This document shows, in pieces, positions 32,865 through 40,887 of a stretch of 64,000 bases of DNA. The position numbers and the translations under genes are program-made. Position 1 is the first letter of the stretch. Each line of letters opens with the position of its first letter. Source of the DNA: an uncultured Opitutaceae bacterium (GTDB lineage: Bacteria > Verrucomicrobiota > Verrucomicrobiia > Opitutales > Opitutaceae); NCBI GenBank assembly GCA_937902925.1, contig CALFNN010000090.1, forward strand, positions 20,855-84,854. The letters are read 5' to 3'. The notes under the pieces were generated by a model. That model searched no databases. It was not told where the DNA came from and saw nothing but the letters and a program-made list of their open reading frames with translations.

Positions 32865-35800
32865 TCAGAACTTGAGCGCGTTGGTCAGGCGCCAGGTGCG
32901 CGGGGGCGAGGTCATGAAACCGCCGCCGCTGAGGCCGCCGCTGCCTTCGTTGTAGTCCTGGTTCGTGAGATTGGAGATTTGCAGGCTGGTGCTGATGGGA
33001 AAGCCACTGAGCTGCCACGGGAAGCTCGCGCCCCCATCGAACACGACATAGTTGCCGGCCGTCACGCCGCCGTGCCGGGAGTCGGTGTTGATGTCGTTGG
33101 CGATGTTCATCACCGAGGCGTAGCGCGCGCCGAGCGTGAACGAGAGCCCGCGGAGGATGCCTTCGTTGAACGTATATTTGTTGAACAGGTTGAGGCGGTA
33201 TTCGGGGACGTTCGGCAGCCGGAACGCATAGGTGAAGTAGTAGTTCATGCTGTTGGACTGGATCTGCGCGACCGTCGCACCGGCCGGCGGATGGGCCGGA
33301 TCGAAGAAGCGGGGATCGGCGATGGTCTTTGCCGTCCACAGCCATGAGCCGTTGGCGAGCAACTGCCAGTTGCGCCGCGGCGTCCAGATGATCTCGGCCT
33401 CGGAACCCTCGACCTCGCGGGTGGACGAATTCGAATACCAGCGCACGCCGCCATTGGCGGTGCTGAAGACGCCGCCCTTGTCGGGCGCGGAGTAGTTGAG
33501 CGGCTCGTCGATCTGGCGCTGGGTGTCGTCGAGCTTTTCGTTGGTGCGGAGCAGCCGGAAAACGGAAAACGTGCCGACGAGTTGGTTGCCCCACAGCGAG
33601 GTCTTGGCGCCGAACTCGTAGTTCTGGCCTTCCTCGTTCTTGAGCGGAGTGTTGCTGCCGCCGGCCCGGATGCGGGCGATCTCGGCATCGGGATCGAGGC
33701 CGAGCGAGATGGCCTTGATCCGGACCATGTTTTCGTCGGTGAGCCCGAGGTAGCCGGTGTTCGGCAGGTAGGTCTGGCTGTAGGAGGAGTAGAGCGTGAC
33801 GCCCTTCGTCAGCGCGTAGGAGACGCCGAACATCGACGAGTTGCCCTTTTTTGGCAGGTAGGTGCCGAGGTAGTAGCTGCCGGGGGCGGTGCTGATGCCG
33901 TTGGCGATCTGCTGCGCCGGGCTGAGCACGGAGCTCATGTTCTCGAAGCCGTTATACCAGGGCGGATTCGCGGAAACGCGCTGGTCGCCGTCGTATTCGT
34001 TCACGATACGATAGCCGGCAAAGAGGTTGAGCCGATCATCCAGCAGCGTCGCGAGATAGTTGAGATAGTATTCCTCCCGCTTCGGGTTGTAGCGGTCGAC
34101 GAGACCGCGATCGATCGGCGTGACCCGGCGGATGTCGGGCACCGGGTGAATCGCGGGATCGTATTGCTGGAAAACCTCGGCGGGGTTCAGCGGGCGGCCG
34201 TCGCGACCGTAGAGCTGTTGCAGCGCGGTCTGTCCGCCGGCGGCAGTGCCGTTGTTGACGATGACCGACGTGACCGGAGGAAAGAGCGGGTCCGCGCTGG
34301 TGGAAACGATGCTGGCGGGAATCCCCGAGGACGGCAGCGCGACGCCCGGAATATTCGTGAAGAGAAAACCGCTGGCCCCGTAGTAGGTGAACAGGGTGTG
34401 ATCGTAGATCCCGCCGAGCATGATCTTGTGTTGCACGCCGTGGGATTCCTTCCGGAGGACGAAGTCGTATTGGTGGGTCACGGCGTCGCGCTGGTCTTCG
34501 CGGTAGCCGAGGCCGCTGAAATTGAACCGGTCGCCGTCCGCGTAGGGGACGGCCTGCGAGGTCAGGTTGTCGTAGGTGGAATTGTTCTTCGTCAGCGAAT
34601 AGCGGCCGCTGAACCAGGGAGCGGGGTCGACCTCGGCCGTGAGGGTGAGGGTGCTGTCGACGTTGTCGTCGTAGGAGCCGACGCCGCGATTGTTGAACTT
34701 GCTGTCGTAGACGCGCGTGCCGTCGAGTTGGTTGTATTTGGCGCCGCGCTTGATCGACGTCCAGAGGGCCGCGGGCGGCACGTAGTTGTTGTTGGCGTCG
34801 AAGTTGGCGGGGAGGGTGTTGCCCTGGGCCACTTGGCGCACATCGGCGATCCACTGGCTGACGTTGTTGAAGATGCGGGCCCGGTAGGCGTTGGCGTCGG
34901 CGACGCCCGCGGCGGCGATGAGCGCGGCGGAAGGATTCTTGTAATCGGCGAACCACTGGTCGGGGTAGATCCACCCCTGGCCATCGCTGTTCTGGCGCTC
35001 CCTGACGTATTCGAAACCGGCCTTGAGCCGGACCTTGCCGCTCTCGAAGGGAATGAGCGTCAGGCTGGGCGCCGCGGTGAAGGATTTTTTGAACTCGAAG
35101 CGCTGGCTGCCGATGTCGTCGTCCCACGCGCCGACCAAGCGGAACGCCGCGCGCGGGGACAACACGGCGTTGTGGTCCAGCGTCACGCGCTCGCCGCCCA
35201 TGCGCTGCGCGTTCCCGCCGTAGCTGTAGCTGATCGTCGTCGGCCGCCGCACGAACTCCGGCTGCTTGGTCACGTAGTTGATCACGCCGCCCGGAAATCC
35301 CTGGCCGAAAAAGACCGCGGCGGGACCCTTGATCACCTCGACGCGATCCACGGTGTCCAGGTTGTAATACGAAAAACGATTGAGCCCGTCGCGCAGCCGG
35401 GCGCTGACCGGAAAACCGCGCAGGGTGAACGTGCCGGACGGCGTGGCGCTGTTGCCGGGCGGCTTCACGCCGAGCCGCGTGTCGCCGGCGGCCGATCCCA
35501 TGTAGCGGAGCACGTCCTGGATCTCGCGCATGCCGGTGTCCGCGATGAAATCCTCGCTCAGGACGGAGATGTTCAACGGGATCTTCTGCACTTCCATGTC
35601 GATCCGGGTCGCCGTCGCCGAGTTCGTCTTCAGGTAACCGAGGTCGTTGTCCGTCTTCACCTCGAACGGCGACAGCACCTGGACCGCCGCGTCGGACGGT
35701 GTCGCGGCAGCCGCGGGTGCGACCGTCGCGGTGGCGGGCGGTGCAATGACCGCGGGCTTAGCCCTGGAGGTGGCGGCGACGAGGGCCTCGAGTTCGGCGA

Positions 35801-35960
35801 CCCGCTGGCGCAGGGCGGCGTTTTCCTCGCGGAGCGTGCGGAGTTCCGCCTCCGTCGTGTCGGCCCGACCGGGCGGCGCAACGCAGGCCACCGCCAGGCA
35901 GAGGCCGAGGTATCGGCTGATGCGATCGAAAGAAAACGACGAGAGGCGTGGGAAGTTCAT
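32865..35960 (-). CDS. TonB-dependent receptor with N-terminal coiled coil
   Basis: 1031 residues from ATG at 35960; an ATG ten codons earlier is less likely. A signal peptide (YLGLCLAVACVAPPGRA) is followed directly by a leucine-heptad helix AELRTLREENAALRQRVAEL (about residues 37-65), then a Pro/Ala linker. The plug (about 95-220) has VLSPFEVKTDNDLGYLKTNS, DVLRYMG, TFTLRGFPVSARLRDGLNRF and VEVIKGPAAVFFGQGFPGGV. The 22-strand barrel ends in WRLTNALKF. It is an FpvA/siderophore-receptor-like type by its plug; the substrate is unknown. A coiled coil between signal and plug, on the periplasmic side where TonB box or signalling domains normally sit, is unusual. Confidence 0.95.
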   Translation of the reverse strand: MNFPRLSSFSFDRISRYLGLCLAVACVAPPGRADTTEAELRTLREENAALRQRVAELEALVAATSRAKPAVIAPPATATVAPAAAATPSDAAVQVLSPFEVKTDNDLGYLKTNSATATRIDMEVQKIPLNISVLSEDFIADTGMREIQDVLRYMGSAAGDTRLGVKPPGNSATPSGTFTLRGFPVSARLRDGLNRFSYYNLDTVDRVEVIKGPAAVFFGQGFPGGVINYVTKQPEFVRRPTTISYSYGGNAQRMGGERVTLDHNAVLSPRAAFRLVGAWDDDIGSQRFEFKKSFTAAPSLTLIPFESGKVRLKAGFEYVRERQNSDGQGWIYPDQWFADYKNPSAALIAAAGVADANAYRARIFNNVSQWIADVRQVAQGNTLPANFDANNNYVPPAALWTSIKRGAKYNQLDGTRVYDSKFNNRGVGSYDDNVDSTLTLTAEVDPAPWFSGRYSLTKNNSTYDNLTSQAVPYADGDRFNFSGLGYREDQRDAVTHQYDFVLRKESHGVQHKIMLGGIYDHTLFTYYGASGFLFTNIPGVALPSSGIPASIVSTSADPLFPPVTSVIVNNGTAAGGQTALQQLYGRDGRPLNPAEVFQQYDPAIHPVPDIRRVTPIDRGLVDRYNPKREEYYLNYLATLLDDRLNLFAGYRIVNEYDGDQRVSANPPWYNGFENMSSVLSPAQQIANGISTAPGSYYLGTYLPKKGNSSMFGVSYALTKGVTLYSSYSQTYLPNTGYLGLTDENMVRIKAISLGLDPDAEIARIRAGGSNTPLKNEEGQNYEFGAKTSLWGNQLVGTFSVFRLLRTNEKLDDTQRQIDEPLNYSAPDKGGVFSTANGGVRWYSNSSTREVEGSEAEIIWTPRRNWQLLANGSWLWTAKTIADPRFFDPAHPPAGATVAQIQSNSMNYYFTYAFRLPNVPEYRLNLFNKYTFNEGILRGLSFTLGARYASVMNIANDINTDSRHGGVTAGNYVVFDGGASFPWQLSGFPISTSLQISNLTNQDYNEGSGGLSGGGFMTSPPRTWRLTNALKF

Positions 35961-36078
35961 GGGAAAGCAGTCGGCGCGGCTAAACCGCATGGAAACGCAG
36001 AAGCGCCAGCGAATCGAAGCAGGTCTGACGCCGCCGCGTGTTCGGAAGGCGGATGAGTTTAAAAGAGGAACGAAGAAA

Positions 36079-36903
36079 TTACACCGGCGAGGCGTCGCGC
36101 CGGGCGCGGGCGGCGACGCGGTCGAAATGCCAGCGCAGGAGCGGCGCGAGCAGGCTGTGCCACCACGCGAGCGCGGTCAGCGGGAGGCCGGGGGTGACGG
36201 AGAATTTTCCCCGGGCCAGCCCGTCGAGCGTCACGCGCGCGACGTCGTCGGCCGACCACAAACCGCCGGCGGCGGTCAGCGCCCTGGTCTCGATCGGTTT
36301 CGTGCGGTTTTCCTCCGCGAGCTGCGGCGTGTCGGTGTCCGGCGGATAGACAACGGTGACGCGGACGCCGGTGGACTTGAGCTCGGCGCGGAGCGATTCC
36401 GCCAGTCCGCGCAACGCGAACTTGGCCGGCGCGTAGGCCGTGTAGCCGAACAGTCCCACGAGCCCCGCGCCCGAGGAAATCAAAACAACGGCGCCGCGGC
36501 CGCGCGCTTTCATGCCGGGGACCACCGCCTGCACCAGATAGAGCGTGCCGAAATAATTCACGGCCATCGTGCGCTCGAAAACCTCCGTGGGCAGTTCCGT
36601 GAAATAGCCGGGGCGGGCGATGCCGGCCGAGGCGATGAGCACGTCGACGGGCCCGTGGATTTTTTCGGCGGCGGCCAGTGCGGCGAGAGCGGCGGACTGG
36701 CGGGCGACGTCGGCCGTCGCGGTGCAGACGGGCGCCGCTGCGGGCGACAGTCGTTGGATTTCATCCCGCGCCGCGGCAAGCCGGGCCGGATCGCGCGCCA
36801 CCAGGGAGACGCGCGCGCCCTGCGCTGCGGCCTGCCGGGCGAGGGCAAGGCCGATGCCACTGGAGCCGCCGGTGATGAGAACGTGCTGGTTGCGAAGTTG
36901 CAT
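36079..36903 (-). CDS. SDR oxidoreductase, 3-ketodihydrosphingosine reductase-like
   Basis: 274 residues from ATG at 36903 (MQLRNQHVLITGGSSGIGLA); longer upstream frames are shadows. Rossmann SDR with cofactor motif TGGSSGIG, the NAG-equivalent ASAGIA, catalytic Ser in VVLISSGAG and YxxxK in YTAYAPAKFALRGLAESLRA. The stretch VYPPDTDTPQLAEENRTKP followed by IETRALT is diagnostic of 3-ketodihydrosphingosine reductases (eukaryotic KDSR/TSC10 and bacterial relatives), which reduce the ketone in sphingoid base synthesis. The C-terminal helix WWHSLLAPLLRWHF may associate with membrane. No serine palmitoyltransferase gene is in the window, so the sphingolipid role is inferred from this motif only. 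Confidence 0.85.
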   Translation of the reverse strand: MQLRNQHVLITGGSSGIGLALARQAAAQGARVSLVARDPARLAAARDEIQRLSPAAAPVCTATADVARQSAALAALAAAEKIHGPVDVLIASAGIARPGYFTELPTEVFERTMAVNYFGTLYLVQAVVPGMKARGRGAVVLISSGAGLVGLFGYTAYAPAKFALRGLAESLRAELKSTGVRVTVVYPPDTDTPQLAEENRTKPIETRALTAAGGLWSADDVARVTLDGLARGKFSVTPGLPLTALAWWHSLLAPLLRWHFDRVAARARRDASPV

Positions 36904-37174
36904 GAACGGAGGCCGGGCCGCCGGAGGCCGGAGAGTTGGCGAGGAGGCGGAGCGTGGCAATCTTCGAGGGCGGGCGCGATTTTCGCCTGCAAACGATGCC
37001 GATCGGCCGCCTGGGCCGGGATTGGCCGACGGACGCGAGCGACACGGCCTTGCGCGGGGGAACCGCCCCCGCCGTCGGCGGTCGGTCGGCGGGCTCGTCG
37101 CGCCGGTGCGCGTCGTGCAGGGGCGCACCGGATCGCGGCGAAAATGTTCCAGCGCGACCCTCAGGGAAAATCTC

Positions 37175-39157
37175 ATGCCGAACGTTGGAACCAGTCCGGA
37201 AGTGCTTGTCAGCGGATTCGAGCTTGCGACGACGCAAACCCGGGGGCGGGAGACCACGCGCGGATTCGTGCTGCTGGTCGCGGTGAGCCTCGCGGCGGCC
37301 GCGAATTTCGACCTGGTGTGGAACCAGTTCTATCGCGGCATCCCGGTGCTCTTCGACGCGGCATGGTATGCGTATCTCATCCATCACAGCACGCCGTTGC
37401 TGGCGAACCCGCCCGCAGTCGCGTTTGCCACGATCGGGCAATATTTTTACTCCACGCATTTTTCGCCGGCCTTGTGGATGCTTTCCTGGCCGAGCTACCT
37501 GGTTCCCGTGGGCCCGCAGGTCTGGCTCGGGTGCGCGATGGCCTTCGAGCACGCGCTGCTCGCGGCGCTGACCTGGTTCGCCGTCCGGCGGTTCGCGCCG
37601 GGGGCGACGGGATGGCCGGGCGTGGCCGCCGCCGCGATCGTGGTGCTGGCACCGTTCAGCGGGGTCGAGCTCGCGTGCATGATTTATCCGCATTTCGAAA
37701 GCTGGTTTGTCGTCCTGGCGCTCGGCTTCCTGGGCACGCTCTTTCTCCGCCGCACGCGGCTGGCGGTCGTGCCGTTCGCGCTGGCGCTGTTTTTGCGGGA
37801 GGACATGGGCTTTCATCTGTGCGGGGTGCTCGTCCTGACGACGCTGGCCGCGAGGATCGTCCGCGGGCAGTGGGACGGGGAGATGAAGACCTGGCTCGGC
37901 TTCGCGGCGGCGGGTTTCGCGTGGAGCTGCGCGGCGATCGTCGCGATGAAGATTTTTTTCCCGGGCGACGACGCCTTTGCGCGGGTGTATCTCGGCGACC
38001 CGCCCCTGGCGCACTGGAACTGGGATGAATTCGCCGAACGTTTCCGGACCGATGCGAAGGCGCGCGGGTTCATCTGGATGCCGCTGCTCGTTTACCTGGC
38101 GTGGGGCGCCGTCAACCGCTGCTGGTGGGTGCTGATCGGCTACCTGGCTTTCGTGCCGTGGATGGTCGTGAACTCGCTGGCGCGTTCGCGGGCGGCGGGC
38201 ACGCTGGGGCTGTATTATTCCTTTCCGCTCGGCCTGGCCCTGCTTTGGCCGCTCGTCGGGCAATTGGTTTTCGGCCGCAGCGGTGCGGAGTCCGGCAACC
38301 GCTCGCGTGTCGTGTGGGTCGCGACGGCATTGTTCGTGTCGGTGGCGGGCTTCGTCCCCGACGATGGCTGGCGCTCGTTCGCGGGAATGATGACGAGGTT
38401 GCCCGTGCCCGGGGTGGAAACGACGCTGCACTACACGGCCACCCGGCTGGCCCGGGCGGCGACCGCGGGGCAGCCGGTCGGGATCGACGCGGCGGTCGCG
38501 GCACTGGCGCCGGGCGATTTCCGCGCGGCGAATTTGTTCGGGCAGGCGCCGGCGAAAGTTTCCCTCAGCGCGTTCTACGCCAACGGTCCCTCGACGCGGT
38601 TCGAGTGGGATGTGACGCGAGACCTGCCGCTACACTACGCCGTGCAGGACTCGAACCTGCTGGTGCTTTCAGCAGAGCCGCTCGACTGGCCGGGGTTGGA
38701 CTTGGTGAGCCCGCGCGCCGGTTCGATCGTGTCATTTCTCCGTGTTCCTCCGCCGGCCACGACGGAGCCGTTCCGAAAACCGGAGCCGGGAATGCGGTTC
38801 CTCTGCGCCGGTCCGGCCCACTGGTATTTTCGCGTGGGTGAAACGTGGAAGGTCAGCTTCATGCTCGCGGCCGGCGCAGATGCGGACGTGACGTGCGATG
38901 TCGTGACGCACCAGGGGCGCGTCGTCCTCGGTCACGCCGTGGCCAAACTTTCCGGGGCGCCGGGCGGGGTCCGGCGCACCACGCGCGAGCTGAGTTTTGT
39001 CATTCCGCCGGATCAGGACGCGGGCATCGAGTTCGGGGTGCAGGCGCCGCGCGACGCGACGGTGCAAGTCGAGGATGTGACACTGATGCGGCGGACCCGG
39101 GCACCGGACGATCCGGAGGCCGGGCGCGAAAACCGGAGGGAGATTTCGGCGCGATGA
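37175..39157 (+). CDS. Polytopic membrane protein, DUF2079-like glycosyltransferase C superfamily
   Basis: 660 residues from ATG at 37175. About eleven hydrophobic segments occupy residues 30-420, starting with TRGFVLLVAVSLAAAANFDL. The first loop holds PVLFDAAWYAYLIHHSTPLL and then QYFYSTHFSPALWMLSWPSY, which follows the DUF2079/GT-C pattern (acidic residue in the first loop, H-SP in the second). A periplasmic beta-rich C-terminal domain (about 420-660) follows. GT-C enzymes transfer sugars from lipid carriers on the outer face of the inner membrane. It overlaps the next gene by four bases (ATGA) and heads a three-gene operon. Confidence 0.8.
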   Translation: MPNVGTSPEVLVSGFELATTQTRGRETTRGFVLLVAVSLAAAANFDLVWNQFYRGIPVLFDAAWYAYLIHHSTPLLANPPAVAFATIGQYFYSTHFSPALWMLSWPSYLVPVGPQVWLGCAMAFEHALLAALTWFAVRRFAPGATGWPGVAAAAIVVLAPFSGVELACMIYPHFESWFVVLALGFLGTLFLRRTRLAVVPFALALFLREDMGFHLCGVLVLTTLAARIVRGQWDGEMKTWLGFAAAGFAWSCAAIVAMKIFFPGDDAFARVYLGDPPLAHWNWDEFAERFRTDAKARGFIWMPLLVYLAWGAVNRCWWVLIGYLAFVPWMVVNSLARSRAAGTLGLYYSFPLGLALLWPLVGQLVFGRSGAESGNRSRVVWVATALFVSVAGFVPDDGWRSFAGMMTRLPVPGVETTLHYTATRLARAATAGQPVGIDAAVAALAPGDFRAANLFGQAPAKVSLSAFYANGPSTRFEWDVTRDLPLHYAVQDSNLLVLSAEPLDWPGLDLVSPRAGSIVSFLRVPPPATTEPFRKPEPGMRFLCAGPAHWYFRVGETWKVSFMLAAGADADVTCDVVTHQGRVVLGHAVAKLSGAPGGVRRTTRELSFVIPPDQDAGIEFGVQAPRDATVQVEDVTLMRRTRAPDDPEAGRENRREISAR

Positions 39158-39867
39158 AATCCATGGGCACCCGTCTCGGCGTGGTGACGCCGCTCGGCAA
39201 CGAGCGGGAGTGCATCGGCGCGTTGCTCGACGCGGTGCTGGCGCACCTGCAGCCCGAGGACCGGTGGTATGGCGTGCTCGACAATGTTTCGAAGGATGGG
39301 ACCCGCGGGATCGTCGAGGCGCGGGCGGACGCCGATCCGCGGGTGATCTGCGTGTGGGCGCCGCAAAACCGCTGCGTGGTCGATGCGTATTTCGCGGGCT
39401 ACCGCGCCGCCTACGCCGCGGGCTGCCGCTGGATCCTGGAGATGGACGCGGGGTTCAGCCATCCGCCGGAAAAAATCCCCGAGTTCATCGCCGCGATGGA
39501 AGCGGGCTACGATTACGCCGGCGGCAGCCGCTTCATGGCGGGCGGGGCGCATCGCAGCCCGTGGACGCGGCGCGCGCTGAGCTACGGTGGCACCGTCCTG
39601 TCGCGCGCGCTGCTCGCCAGCCGGATGACCGACATGACGAGCGGCTACGAGTGCTTCAACCGGCCGGCGATGGCCTGGCTCCTCGAGCGCGGCGTGCGCA
39701 GCCGGGCGAATTTCTTCCAGACCGAAATCCGCCACATGATGCACCGCTTCCGATGGAAAGAGATCCCGTTCGTGTATGTGAACGACCGGGCGACCGTCGG
39801 CCGGAGCGCCGTGGGCGAATCCTTCCGCATTCTCCTGCAACTCGCCCGCCACCATGAAACACCCTGA
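39154..39867 (+). CDS. Family 2 glycosyltransferase (dolichyl-phosphate mannosyltransferase-like)
   Basis: 237 residues from ATG at 39154; a second ATG at 39163 is possible. GT-A fold with the opening LGVVTPLGNERECIGALLDA, nucleotide-binding VLDNVSKDGTRGIV, and ILEMDAGFSHPPEKIPEFIA, where the family normally has DAD; the second Asp is Gly here. Later SRFMAGG and MTSGYECFNRPAM match the acceptor region of polyprenyl-phosphate sugar synthases. It would make a lipid-linked sugar for the membrane GT-C enzyme encoded just upstream, although the DAG motif could reduce metal binding. It overlaps the preceding gene by 4 and the following gene by 14 bases. Confidence 0.88.
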   Translation: MKSMGTRLGVVTPLGNERECIGALLDAVLAHLQPEDRWYGVLDNVSKDGTRGIVEARADADPRVICVWAPQNRCVVDAYFAGYRAAYAAGCRWILEMDAGFSHPPEKIPEFIAAMEAGYDYAGGSRFMAGGAHRSPWTRRALSYGGTVLSRALLASRMTDMTSGYECFNRPAMAWLLERGVRSRANFFQTEIRHMMHRFRWKEIPFVYVNDRATVGRSAVGESFRILLQLARHHETP

Positions 39868-40870
39868 TGACACCTACATCGTCGTGACGACGATCCAGCC
39901 GCCGACGGCGTGCATGCAAACCCTGGCGCGGCACGCGCGGGCGAACGAACTGCGCTGGATCGTGGTCGGGGACCGCAAGGGTCCGGCGGAATTCCCGCTG
40001 CAACCCGCCGAGCTGCTGTCGCTCGACGAGCAGAAAAAACTTCCGTTCCGGCTGGCGCGATTGCTCCCGGAAAAGCATTACGCCCGCAAGAACCTCGGCT
40101 ACCTGCTCGCGATGGCGCGCGGCTGCCGCCGGCTCTACGAGACCGACGACGACAACGCCCCGATCGCCGGCTGGGGCGTGCGGGAGCGCGAGGTCGACGC
40201 CCGGCGCGTCGAGGCGCTGAACGGCAACCGCTGGGCGAACGTCTACGAGGCGTTCACCGCCGAGCAGATCTGGCCGCGCGGCCTGCCGCTGCCGCAGGCG
40301 CGGCGGCATTTCGCGCACGATTTCGCCATCGAAACGGCGACGACGCGGCAATCGGCGCCGATCCAGCAGGGACTGGCCAACGGCTCGCCCGACGTGGACG
40401 CGGTCTGGCGGCTCGTGCTCGACCACGAGGTGACGTTCGACGACGTGCCGAACCTCTTCCTGCCGCGCGGCGTGTGGTGCCCGTTCAACAGCCAGAACAC
40501 GTGGTGGTGGCGGGAGGCGTTTCCGCTGCTCTATCTGCCGAGCCATTGCTCGTTCCGGATGACCGACATCTGGCGGAGCTTCGTGGCGCAGCGCTGCCTG
40601 TGGGAGCTCGGCTACGAGCTGGAGTTTCACCATGCCGACGTGCACCAGGCGCGCAACGACCACGACCTGATGCACGATTTCGGCGACGAGACCGTGGGCT
40701 ATCAGCGCAACGAGGAGATTCGCAAGATTCTCGAGGCGTGCCCGCTGCAGCGCGGCCCGGGGCAGCTGCGCGACAATATTTTCCGCTGCTACGAGGCCCT
40801 GGTCGGCGCGGCGATCGTCGACCGCGCGGAACTCGGGCTCGTGGCGGCGTGGCTCGAGGACTGTGCCTGA
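39854..40870 (+). CDS. STELLO-type (DUF288) glycosyltransferase-like protein
   Basis: 338 residues from ATG at 39854. The opening YIVVTTIQPPTACMQTLARH, then LRWIVVGDRKGP, HYARKNLGYLLAMARGCRRL and YETDDDNAP match the STELLO glycosyltransferase domain (PF03385). Known members include plant STELLO proteins and nematode DUF288 proteins; bacterial members are uncharacterised. The TDDDN cluster is the likely metal/nucleotide site. FRMTDIWRSFVAQRCLWELG is a second conserved block. No transmembrane segment or signal peptide. It is the third gene of the overlapping glycosyltransferase operon, so it likely works on the same surface glycan. Confidence 0.85.
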   Translation: MKHPDDTYIVVTTIQPPTACMQTLARHARANELRWIVVGDRKGPAEFPLQPAELLSLDEQKKLPFRLARLLPEKHYARKNLGYLLAMARGCRRLYETDDDNAPIAGWGVREREVDARRVEALNGNRWANVYEAFTAEQIWPRGLPLPQARRHFAHDFAIETATTRQSAPIQQGLANGSPDVDAVWRLVLDHEVTFDDVPNLFLPRGVWCPFNSQNTWWWREAFPLLYLPSHCSFRMTDIWRSFVAQRCLWELGYELEFHHADVHQARNDHDLMHDFGDETVGYQRNEEIRKILEACPLQRGPGQLRDNIFRCYEALVGAAIVDRAELGLVAAWLEDCA

Positions 40871-40887
40871 ACCGGCCGGGCGGCCGC

